From NCBI GenBank assembly GCA_964023205.1, contig OZ026842.1, forward strand, positions 7,540,408 through 7,604,407: 64,000 nucleotides of DNA. The letters are read 5' to 3'. The stretch comes from Lutraria lutraria. Taxonomy: Eukaryota; Mollusca; Bivalvia; Venerida; Mactridae. A program made the position numbers and the translations under genes. The notes below the pieces were generated by a model. That model saw nothing but the letters and a program-made list of their open reading frames with translations, made no database searches and was not told the origin of the DNA. Below are positions 51,292-62,761 of this stretch, piece by piece. The stretch's first letter is position 1, and each line of letters starts with the position of its first letter.

Positions 51292-51748
51292 GATTTTTAG
51301 GTAGGTAAAGGTTGAGCCATTGGCAGTCCTCGGACTGGTGTTCTGTAAAATTTCCGGAATCGTCTTTCCATCTTTCAAGCATGGAACGTGGCATATATCG
51401 CCCCTTTTCTCTCATTCTTTTCTGGGGACAAACAGGCCGGTAGTTAGTCGCAAACTGTTTACTTGTTTCGAGGGCTCTGCCTAGTCCCCGAGTTCTAAAG
51501 AATCTAAGATAGAACTCCGCGTATCTTAGACCTCGAAATTCATATACTTCTCTAAGGTAACAGATTTCAGAGAAATCTACTCTTTGACCCTGAACCTTAG
51601 ACTTGTCTTTCATTTCAATAATTCTTTCACCGATCTGATTTTTCTCAAGTTTACAGGTTTCCGTTTTTGACCCTGTCTTATAATACTCGTCTCGTGCGTC
51701 AGTTATCGCCAACGATGCAACCACGATAACAATAAATCTGAGCTCCAT
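51292..51748 (-). CDS. First coding exon of a secreted carboxylesterase/cholinesterase-like protein (partial)
   Basis: The reading starts at an ATG with a good eukaryotic context (A at -3, G at +4). Residues 1-19 form a signal peptide with a hydrophobic core (FIVIVVASLAI). Residues 53-80 carry the esterase entry motif VYEFRGLRYAE followed by LRF, equivalent to the usual V-x-F-x-GIPYAxPP-x-LRF of the type B carboxylesterase family. RPVCPQ (Cys107) and SEDCQWLNLYLP (Cys142) match the two cysteines that form the first conserved disulfide of the cholinesterase fold. One N-glycosylation sequon (NFT) is at residue 133. The exon has 152 codons plus one base and stops at a consensus GTAAGT donor (51286-51291), so the intron is phase 1. 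The open frame continues to a stop at 51248-51250, but that part reads as intron. Oddities: the PP of the entry motif is lost and a basic insertion lies between the cysteines. The catalytic serine, acid and histidine would lie in later exons, which I did not find. It could be an active esterase, a non-catalytic adhesion relative or an orphan exon. Confidence 0.8.
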
Positions 51749-54700
51749 TTTGGTACAATAATTTTCAATTCTGTTTTATCAGAATATAAACACTGACCTG
51801 ATGATTATGAAGTGTAATTTCAACTTTAATTTGAGGTTCTGTTTTCAACATGGACGTGATTAGTGTTATTGTGATTAGGTTATGATGAATGCCATAAAGG
51901 TAAGACGTTTATATCTACTTAGATGTAATATTACTAGACTATCTGGGCCTAATTCAGGACAACATCACCCATTTGAATATAATGTAAACTCGAATTTTGT
52001 ACAGGAATATTCTGTTAAGACTCTATGACAGACGAAGTACGTCGAATTATCCCAGACACTTAAGAAGTACTGTCGACCATTCAGAAGACACGCTTCAGTG
52101 ACATAGTTCAGTAGGTAACACTGACGTCCATAAATAAACAAGGGGTTAGTATTGTAGGTTATTTCGTATATTCATTGATTTCTGTAATGTCTTTAGGGCG
52201 TCTTACTCGTCTGAATATTGCAGATTTTTTTCAATTATATATTCCAATGTGTTATTCCTTGTTTGAAATAACAATACATTTTGGAGGAACTAGCACAGAT
52301 TTAATTGTGTTCTCTATTATTTATATAACACATATAATCCAGTATGAACTTCAAAAAACAATAATACAATATACTCAGAAGCCCTACAAAAACACTTTGT
52401 ATATTAAATCCAGAATTATCACTGATACAATATCCAGAAATATTGTATTTCCAATTTCCTAGTGATTGCCACACAAGCCAAAACAAAAACAAAACATTCC
52501 AATTTACAAACGAAACTAAATCAGCATCGAATGCTCGTAAGATCACGTATCATCAAAACCAAACAACGAATTCATTTGAAATTCACGAGTGAAATTACGC
52601 CAAATATAACAAAACTGTATGAGATGTCAGTCTATTACACTTCATTACGTACGCGCTTCAATACGAATTACACATTATTGCTGATACTTTCCAAGTCATG
52701 GAATGTTTAATCTTCTCTACTATCACACTACAGTTCTCTCTGACTACAGCTCAGAGAAATAAGTCTGCGAGATGAAAGCGATAAAGATTTCGGTGGTCAA
52801 TAACGGTAAATATAACGAGTTAATTACCTTAACAGTGACATTACTTTTTATCCGTTCGATGGCTGCTATACACACCGCGGTTTAGGCACGAGTGGTGTAC
52901 ATTTTCACAAATGCAACTAACGTGTTGAATAGTTAAAGTACGTGGAAGCGTTTATAGATTCCCAAATGGTTCAAATACCAACACTGACTATCGGAATGGA
53001 ATAACAACTTTGTTCTGAGACAGCAAATATTACAGTAATTTCCCTCGACTATGTTACAACTACTGTGTATATTCGTATCAAGTGTGCCCAGATTCACACG
53101 AGCAATGAAGAAGAAAATAGTACTTTGTTATTTTCAGGATACACAGTACATTAACAATAGTGACGAAAAATTAAACGCACTTAATATGTTTAGCATATTT
53201 ACGCTTAGGTATTAAGCATTCAAAATGGTTTCATTTCTTGGATATATGTCAGACAGAAGTTGGTAATGTAAAATACACATTGACACACGCGCTGTATAAT
53301 ATCAGCGTAAACACAACGTAAGTAAGGTATAGATATGTATATTCTATTACTATCCTAAGGTCACAAAACTAATCACAGTCGTATTGAATTGTGTAAGAAA
53401 ATGTGCACTAAACATCACTGCTTAGATATTGACACTAGTCTTATACAAGGAATTTGATTCCAATATAAAATGGCATATCAGAAAATACACGTACATGCTT
53501 TGTATGTTCGTTCTACACCGGTAGTTGGCTTGTTTCTACTGGTGCTCTTTTGATCATTGTGTTCTGTAAGCGTTTACATATGTGATTCTTCCTCTTTCTT
53601 GTTCAATTACCACTTACAATATAATGAAACAATAATAATAATCCAATATTCGTGTAATTATCCTTCAGTCTGTACGTTTGCCGAACAATTTGCACAGCAC
53701 TTACGTATATATGCTCGTTATAAAGACTACACATACAAACACGACAAACCTTACAGGATAATCCAAGATAATACGAATTAGAAAAGCAAATATTTACATA
53801 CAATTTAAACGGTATGTATCTGAGGCAATATAAGCATAAAACGTGCTCTTGAAAATATTAATGCATTATTTATCCACTTATAACCAGCGTCTGAAAATAC
53901 ATGATGAGTTGGCATCAATCACGTATCCAAATCAAACAATCATACAATATCCAATTCACCAATAGGTTACACCTTTTGTCAGCTGAACACAGTATTCACA
54001 ACACAGATACTAGTTCGATTGATACAATCCGTTCGACGTATTTTGCATGATTGAGTCTTGCATTCAGTGAAGGAAATGCGGGCGAAACCAAGACACAATC
54101 GTTGTATTGCATTTAGCAGTAACTTATTTGTGGTTACATCGCCGCTTGTTCTATTCATTGACGCTACAACTTTTGAATGATCTGTTTGTATTTCTCTGGA
54201 CTCGACGTGACAGCCAGTAAAGAATAATTGGTTTCAATATCGAAACAGAATATCGGATTCATTGAACTTGAATTCATATGTTTTGCACTACTGTAGAAGT
54301 TGCTGTAATACCCGATAAAGCGAACACTAGCTTATCGATATGCTAAGACGGTATTTGACATGGCAATATCTAGACAATCGATACGTAAATTCCATACCTA
54401 TCATAATAATTATCATACTGCTGAAAATTTGATAAGGAATACATGTCTAGCAATATTGCATGTAGTGATTGCATCGTAATTTTAATACTACTGTTGATTA
54501 GATTTCTTTTAACATTTTGGTCATGCTAGTGTAAAACATGGATCAAATGATGTCCGTATACGCATATCAATACAAGTATAGCACTTTTTATATCACTCTC
54601 AATTTGATGTTTTACTTCGACTAGTTGGTATTCTTTACAGTTAGTTCGACCATTCATTTTGTAATTAACGTTCGTGTAGTTCTAGTGGTACAGTTCAGGT

Positions 54701-55733
54701 TTTTAAATATTTAAGTAATACATATTTCTAATTGGTGTATCTGTTGTTTAATGGCCCATTCGACAGCTATGGTCATTTAAGAACCGTCCCAGAAAGTAGT
54801 TCTTTTTGCTTCTTTATCGTGTACGGTGTAAGGCACTAACACATGACTCACCCGCTTATGTGGTTTTCTACACACCGTACTTAACTCGGTAGTTGGGATA
54901 GTGACATTGAAAAGCTTCCCCGAAAGATTCGAAAGGCAGATCCAAGACCTTTCGTATAGTACTAGTAGTCCATCACGTTACCATCGATCATCCCGTGTAT
55001 TTCTAAGCATATACTATGCGTATATGGTGTCAAACAAGCTTTATTGGCCATTAGAATAGTACAAATATGCCAATAACGAATCACATAGCATGTATCATTA
55101 CTAAAAATTATACTTATATACTCATATACTATGAACAGTAAAATGTAATCATGCATAGTTTGTAATATGCATTAACAAGGCTATAAGATATACTATGGAA
55201 AGGGTATATAGTAAGGTTGTGTTAACTTTTAAGTGTCTTTGGCAATTTTTTTCACAAGTAAAAATCTCCCTCAGTTTAAGTCCACCGTCAAATCCCATCT
55301 GCCTGCTAGTGTTTTATATTTTTATGAACATTTTAAATATCAATAATTCTTAGATAACGATGTAAATTCTGTGATAGTAATTTTATTCTGTGATAATTAA
55401 TGATTTCTACGATAAATTTGTATTCCATTTTCTTTTCTTCATAATATAATTTGTTGTTGTTTCCTTGGTTATTTAAATTAAATTTATAAAGGACCACAAT
55501 GGAAAATAAGGATTTACTTCCTTTTTTGTGTTATCCTTGTATTTTAAAGTTTGTGATATGGCTTAAATTTTTTACTGATATTATTGACCTTTGATAATTC
55601 TCAATATATATATTTAGTAATATATTTTTGTTTGCACACTTTATATACTCATTTTGTATAAGCTATTTCCTATGTACCATGTTTTTAGAAATGGTTAAAA
55701 TATGAATAATTTAAATAAATAAATAAATCATGT
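51749..55733. other. Region upstream of the esterase exon, nothing firm
   Basis: On the minus strand a TATA-like TTTATATTC lies about 40 bases before the ATG, at 51783-51791. It is too close for a normal 5' UTR to be a confident promoter. A 5' non-coding exon further up is equally possible. Other open frames here are short and unrecognised. Confidence 0.4.
54735..54795 (+). repeat. Fragment of a dispersed repeat shared with 22.5 kb
   Basis: The segment carries 'GGCCCATTCGACAGCTATGG' followed by TCATTTAA. The same core lies at 22.5 kb on the same strand. Sequence beyond about 45 bp differs between the two copies, so these are fragments or a short conserved part of a larger family. Confidence 0.55.
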
Positions 55734-56972
55734 CGTATGTTAGCGAATAATTATGTTGTGAGGTCTAATTCAATGTCATACCCTAAATGCATATTAACTT
55801 TCTGGCAGCATTCACCATTATGGAGACACACTGATTTTCTCCCACTTATGAATCAAGAAATATATGCAGATACGATACCATATTGTGATATAGAGTTCAT
55901 AAACAAGTCTCCAAGTTTGGGGTCGATTCCACAAATCTGTTTGTAAAACAATAGACAATATTTCTTGTTAATTGCTCATAAATAAACAAATCTTATGCAC
56001 AGTGGTAGACATGTCAGATTTCTTTCGAATTTCGATCCAGTAACCTCTTGATACCGTGAAATAAAAGCTTAAGCATGTGACAGAGCATTTGTCAAATAGA
56101 AATGTCCATGTATGCACCACGCAACTAGTATTTAGATGGCTTTAATTATATAAGTTGTCTGTTTAAGATTAACTGCCGTATATAGACGGTTACGGTAACT
56201 CTACGAACCGTAGTCTGCTGAAAACGATTTCCTGGAAACATATTGCAATGTTGTAATCCACGTGATGCATCCATATCCACAACACTGTCTGGATGCTCTT
56301 TAACAGAACGGTGGTTACAGTCACGAATCTCTTGGAAAAATAGGAATTAAGATTAAGCATTAAAGCACGAAATGTTGACTTCAGACAAAACATTGTTTAT
56401 TATAAGAGAAAGCCGCTGTCGATTCGACGAGCATTAGTTTCTTTACAGATAAAAAACGTAAGTTCCTTCCACACAACATTCAGAATCAGTTCAGAAGTGA
56501 AGTTTGACATTAAACAAAGAGAATGGTTGCTCAAACACTTCAGACAGAGGAGACAGTAATATCGTGATAAACAAACTACACATACTTACATACAGACAAA
56601 TACATCTTCCATGTTCAGTGAATGAACAAGGACCCCAGATGGTTTGTACCATGATATTGTATCTCATCAATTTTACGTAATCGACAGGGTACTGATGGTT
56701 CATGATCTATCAAATTATCTAGCTGATTTCGCCCAAAATTTCAAGAACTGCTAATGAGTGTTTTTGTATTTCTTTCTTCTTTACCGTAACCAATGCCAAT
56801 TTTCCTAAAACTTGATTTAATTTAGAAAAAGTGTCAGTCTGTTAACTTCAATTGAAAAAAGCTAATAGAAATATTTAAAGGAATTGCATGACATTTTGTA
56901 TTTTGACCAAGAATAAAATGAGAAACATTAACCAAAAGTAAAAATATGGAATTTTAGATTTATGTATGAGTG

Positions 56973-57130
56973 ATCTGCCCTTGAAATGACATAAATTAAA
57001 CCAAAACGTCATAAACAAGGGCAGATAACTAAGAAACAAGCACCGCGACCCCCAGTTTCTTTTCGATTAAAATGTTTCTGTTATTAGATGCTATGATCAT
57101 GCAAAGTGTAAAAAAATATCTCTATACGTT
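56973..57130. repeat. 'CAAGGGCAGATAAC' bivalve repeat with an 11-bp hairpin
   Basis: ATCTGCCCTTG at 56973-56983 is the reverse complement of CAAGGGCAGAT at 57016-57026, with a partly paired stretch between them. The following 'ACCGCGACCCCCAG' and 'ATTAGATGCTATGATCATG' belong to a family I recall from bivalves. It lies wholly inside the part of copy 1 that copy 2 lacks, so it probably inserted there later. Confidence 0.55.
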
Positions 57131-57579
57131 TTCATTTTGCCTATATGTTTAATAGTAAAATTAACGTCACGGATGCGCACCACGTTGCGCAATAGCAACT
57201 ACCGGTTATGTCCTTAAATGTCTAGTGCGTTATCTTCAACAATTTCCTACTTTAACAGCTTTCATTTTGTGATGCCGTTGAAAGTGAAGATTTTGAAGCA
57301 CACTTATTTATATTGAAAGTAAAACACACAGCAAAAAAATGATGAGAACACAATTTTCCGCATTAGAGCACAACGATTATAATCTGATGAAGTGTTTCGA
57401 CAAATTCAAGAAATACAAATACTACCAGTATTTTAAATAACACTATGCATTAAAGTTGGTAAAGAGGTTTTTGTGATATTGCTATATTGTAGCAGTTGAG
57501 GTAATGGTTCAATTTAGCCAAAGGGTTATATTTGAGATAAGGCTATCATTTGGGCAAGCTTTGAATTGAGTGAGTACAA

Positions 57580-57685
57580 AACATTATTGAAAGTAATACA
57601 CACAGCAAACATTGATGAGAACGCAAGTTTTCCGCATTAGAGCACAACGGATTATAACGATGAAGTGTTTCGACAATGACATGAA
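57580..57685 (+). repeat. Partial extra copy of the 3' part of the dispersed repeat
   Basis: The bases from 'TTATTGAAAGTAATACACAC' to 'GTGTTTCGACAATGACATG' repeat those at 57308-57405, about 280 bp upstream. This partial copy is closer to the end of copy 2 (63898-64000) than its upstream neighbour is: both have 'GCAAACATTGATGA' and 'CGACAATG'. Confidence 0.75.
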
Positions 57686-57690
57686 ACATA

Positions 57691-60600
57691 CAATTTATGC
57701 TGCTCAACAAATTTCTTCGTGTGCGTACTTATACATGACTTTTTGAAGTACCATAAATAACTTAAGTTCATCGATCGATCAAGTCTAAATATATAAAATA
57801 TTGCAGCTAATGGATAAGCATACCGCCGGTATGTAGTCAAATGCTTATTAGACTTAGTATCAATTTATTTTTCTCTCGCTCAATCTCTCTTCCATTCATG
57901 CTTCGATTCATTCTTAATTATTCTTTTTTTCGTTTTCCTCCCGTTCCGTCTCCTAAAAAGTTTCTTCTTGCCTCTTCTAGAAAGCTTTCTATGATATTTG
58001 CTTCATAATCTGGTACCTGTTTCACTCCCCCATTGCTCATATTTCAGTTTTTTTAAAATTGCCCTATTTCAATAACTTTTCTTATTGGTGTAGAGATACG
58101 CTATTTAAAGAGACTGTTGTGTGCGTCTGTATTCCCTTTCCAGTGGGATCAAACAAGTTGTATTATTTGGTCAGGATTAACAGTGAACAACTCAAAACAC
58201 AGGTTCATAATATTAATATATTAACCCTGTTTGATACTATTGACAATTAACTAAACAATTAACTAGACCCTATGAGATTAAATGCACTATAAATCCTTTC
58301 AACATGATTGTGACGTAACAACTACACTTATTACTAAAGTCAAGGACTTATATCACAAAACAGACCTCCCACCGTTCCTTTAAATTCATAATACATTGTA
58401 GTTCAATACATCCGGTAACTCCACTGAGTCCAAATTCGTTACATTTATTAGCATTGTATGTTAATACGTAGACGTCATTCATCAGGAAAACACCTTGTAG
58501 TACAATATGTAGATTCTAAAGAAACATTTTCTTCTTTGATGTCATGATAAACAGCACTGCTTTGAAAATAAATTATGTGACTTTGTTGTTTTCGTGAAGA
58601 ATAATTCGAAAGGCGAACTTCCAAAATAAACAACAAGAGATTAGATTCTAATTATTGGTAAATTTTAAACATTATGGATATGTGTTTACGATTGACTGGC
58701 GTCAACCAGTATGCGTTGGTACAAGTCGACCGAACGTCTCATCGAGATGCACAACTGATACTATGAAATCTGATGTTTGCTATGTATAACTGAATGAGTT
58801 TTCACCGTTGCAGTGGGTTGGACGCCGTTCACGTTAATAAACAAAGGCCATAACACTTATTATTATTATAACCAGTTTGCAATGACTATATTCTAAATAT
58901 CATTATCTTACACTTTTTACAAGTAGCCGTCAACTTACTCACGTATGGAGGAAAATCGACATTATATGTCTAATTTTCAAAGAGAGTTGTGATCTATTGT
59001 GACGGGATTCTAACCCAAATCGCCAAAATGTAGGTCTGGCGCACTAATGGCCGGTTTGTAAGTCCAATACAGTTTCATTTGGACCAGGACTATGGCCTAA
59101 CTTAATATAAATGTAAGAATTGTTAAAGCAACTATACCTTGAACAACTAGCCAGTAAGTGATGAGCAATAACCTGTTAATCAATGGAATACTTCATAACC
59201 ATCACTGTATTTAAATACCCATTAACTTGAAGCATTACAAGAAAACGCAGCTGGAGAATTACGCTCTGGATTGATTATACAGTGTACATTTTTGCTCTTA
59301 TGTATGAGTTATGTATTAAAGTATGCATTATTTATTGGCTTATATGCTGCTGCAGTAATTCCACACATAAGATCGCACAGACTTTATTACTCAAGTATAA
59401 CTCCCACATTCAAATTTAATAGATATTAATATAGTATAGGCGTATCTTGCGATAGAGCTAAATCACATGGTGAAAATATTCAGAAGAGGTTTGAATTGTG
59501 CATTTAAGACTGATGAAATGCTAGAAGACTGCACTATTGCACTATTCTATCACCAATGCAAACAATGTGACCAGGGTGACAGATGCCTATTCTAATACAC
59601 TTGCACGTCATAATGCTTCGATATCCGTATGAAGTAAAAAGATAAAGCAATTAATGTTACGACATAATCGTACTAATTCCGACTGCATCTTCAGAATTCT
59701 ATTTTGTCCTACGTGAACCTCATGATCGCATATCGCAATAAGCGATTCTTGTAACATTACATCAAATGAAGGGAGCATCGCAGGTTGATTATCACTTCGT
59801 TGTAGAGCATTTGCAAATACAGACCATTGTCGTATATTCTCGGAATGTATTTAGTCAAACATTGGTATCAATGTCACATACGTTTGCAACTCAACATAAT
59901 CCCCCTTATTATTACAACGGAGTCAATTTTGGTTATTTTTCTTAAACCCTTTGCATCAACATCTATAAATATTTCACTGAATGTAATACGATTCCATAGC
60001 TTTGACAAGAAAAACAAAATAGAAACCGTTTTTGTTTTAGATAGTTCATGAAAGCTGCACTCAAACCGTTAAACGAAATCTATGAAGCGATAATCACATT
60101 GAATCAATAAAACCAGCCAGTATGAACTTAAGAACGGTAAGAAGATCCGTAATTTGTTTTTATTACTTCCTTGATTAAGAAAGATTGTTGAAGTATTTTC
60201 ATTTTAGTTTCAGAAGTAAATTGTTACCTTTATGGTGGTACAACATCGTTATTAGGTTTTCTGCTGCATAAATAGAAATGAAATATCACTGCCTTCATCA
60301 CGTGTAACCATAACATATTCATCAAGAACAACTTCTTACCTCGATATGAATAGAATAGAAGACGTGTTATGCTTGACTGTTCACTGATCATCATATATGC
60401 AAGAGTCTCAATTATACAGTCAACATATTTCTACTATTTCCTTAATCATAGGGACCATAGTTGTGAGATAAAATGTTATGGTTAACACATAATTGTGTCA
60501 TGTTCGCTTCTGCCAATTTAACACAAAGTATGTAGAATACGTATAAGTGTCATAAACGATATTTAAATATTATTGTGGCACGTTTTATTTTACGTCTCTG

Positions 60601-62761
60601 TATTATTTAGTTTTAATCTAGTATGTATTTAATACAATTGTGTAAATAAATCCAACCACATCAAACGTGTTTACCAAATTCAAGCCACGACATTGCGTAT
60701 GAGAGTAATTAAAACAAAACCAAGGTCACTACAGACTTTAACTGGATAGTAAGGTTTCGATTGTGATCAACTAATATGATTCCCGCTGCAGATTTATACA
60801 CGTGATCACATAATCAGACTAATTTTGCTCCGCGAGACAGATTTTCCATAGCGATTTAGAATTGACTGTACATTTCTGTAAATTCGAGAAAGCAAAACAA
60901 TGTTCGTTGGTTAACAACCATTGGAAGCTTTCGGAGAATTGACATTATTCCTGATGGCGTGTCATACGATGCCAAGACAGTTATGCACGCATAAATGAGT
61001 ATCTAACTTATTTAATGTTAAAACACTATTTGATGAAATCAATATATTTTTAAACTTAGATAAATGATCACCATTTCCAGTAAGGCATTTCTTGTGGAAT
61101 TATTTCAAGACAATAACCGTGCAATTTGTAATCAAAGATTCAAAGTCAGTTAGACGTTGTAATATTAGGTTTAAGTCCGTGTCAGACACACGCATTTAAA
61201 GCATATTCCAAGCCTTTCTAATTCCACTTCGACAACATAGCTTTACAGATTAACCTTGAAATTAAGTTTGACATGTAACAATGTTGTGATAAAGCTGCGC
61301 ATATGCGTGTGTCTGCAATTGTCAAGTTTTAAATTGAAAGTTTGTTTTATGTGAAGGTTGAGTATTAACGAGTGTTAGATAATGTAAGCGACTTTAATAT
61401 AATTATGATAAGTTCGAATCAATTGGGGAAATTACGGAAGGGTAACCGTCCTGTTATCAGGAATAACATTTTTCATTAAGAATATTCCCACATACAAAAT
61501 TTATACAGATCTGCTGAAAATAACGAGACACTTGAAGTTAATGTCTGTGAAATATGCTATTATAAGTTTGTGCTTTTTAATTTTCATTACATGTCAGACC
61601 GACACGATAGTGCGCATTAATAAAGTGTGCACAATGTTAAGCAAGAAAGTGAACAATCATACAATACTATTTGTAATACTGGCGGATGCAACTTGCAAAT
61701 TAAATTATCAAAATAGTGTCGCTTAGTATTATCAAGTTTTTTCAATAATATTTTGATTAATATATGACATATGATAAAAACTGTTCTAACATTAAATAGG
61801 GAAACAAATGCATCATTCGGAATCATCATCATATGTTTAATTAATCACTTAAAACCTATCTTCATGTTCTATAACACTTTATTTCTCATCAGAAAAATCT
61901 ATTTTAAAGCATAGCAATGTCTTGCTTTTCATAAATTTTTTAACATTCAGCTTCTTTGGATCCTTAACAAAGGTAAATGATTGTACTTTGATATTTTACA
62001 ATTTGCCAATTTCATGTACTATTTCTGTTTTTTTTTCAAATGGATAAATAATATAGATGTATTCGACAGTCTATGTAAAACATGTATTGAATTGGAAATA
62101 AAATATTGCAATACAATATCTATTTAAAATACTTTCCATTGTCATCCATTATTAAAAAATAAAATTTTAACATTTTATTGTTTAAAGAGAATGCATTGAA
62201 ATGGAAATAAAAGATGAGATAGAAAATCATTTTAAATGTTTCCATTGTGATCCGATGCTGTGAAAAGATATGTAACGTTACAAATTCAGCGCCAGGTTAT
62301 TTGTACTTGATATATAATAATTATTATAATAATTGCATTCGATAAGAAATTAGGAATATTCGATGAACTTACTTTACCTGTGCTATGATATAAGACGCTT
62401 GTAAGGCAACAGCTGGTGTTCATACCAAGATACATAAAAGAAGCATATCTAATGCACAAGAAAAATAAAAGAGACATATCATCATATCCTACATACCGTA
62501 ATTTCTGGGCATAAAAATAACGTAAGTGTAATATTTATTCTCTTCTTACGATGATAGGTTTTGTCTTTTTTATAACACTGCAATAACTAGCAATAGGAGT
62601 TCAGTTTTCGGGTGTTTTAGAAGTAAATAACTGACGGAAATTATCTATGACGCACTGTTTGAAGTGTGATAATGTACTTCCTGTTCATGCTGTGGACATA
62701 GTTTTATCTCAATGAGTTAATTGTCAATTACCAATCGAATTATTACACAGTTCCATAATGG
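57691..62761. other. DNA between the two copies of the dispersed repeat
   Basis: About 5 kb with no reverse transcriptase, integrase, transposase or other domain in any frame I could read. This argues against the flanking copies being the LTRs of one element. A weak tRNA-like B box (GGGTTAGAATCCCG on the minus strand... plus-strand complement near 59005-59020) may mark an old SINE remnant. Confidence 0.5.

Larger units (their letters stand above)
55734..57690 (+). repeat. Dispersed repeat, copy 1, with a nested insertion
   Basis: The first block, 55734-56730, aligns in order with 62762-63666. A second block, 57213-57420, aligns with 63808-64000, and a further partial copy of its end lies at 57580-57685. 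Between the blocks, 56731-57212 has no counterpart in copy 2. Part of that stretch is another repeat ('CAAGGGCAGATAAC' with a hairpin). Identity is low before about 56210 and very high from there to about 56710. The minus-strand open frame at 56190-56393 is shared with copy 2, but its continuation differs, so I do not call a gene. Confidence 0.75.

Noticed and set aside
58999..59075. tRNA-like segment on the minus strand with GGTTAGAATCC
   Set aside because: Only the T arm and a weak anticodon stem can be seen; no acceptor stem. At most an old SINE remnant.
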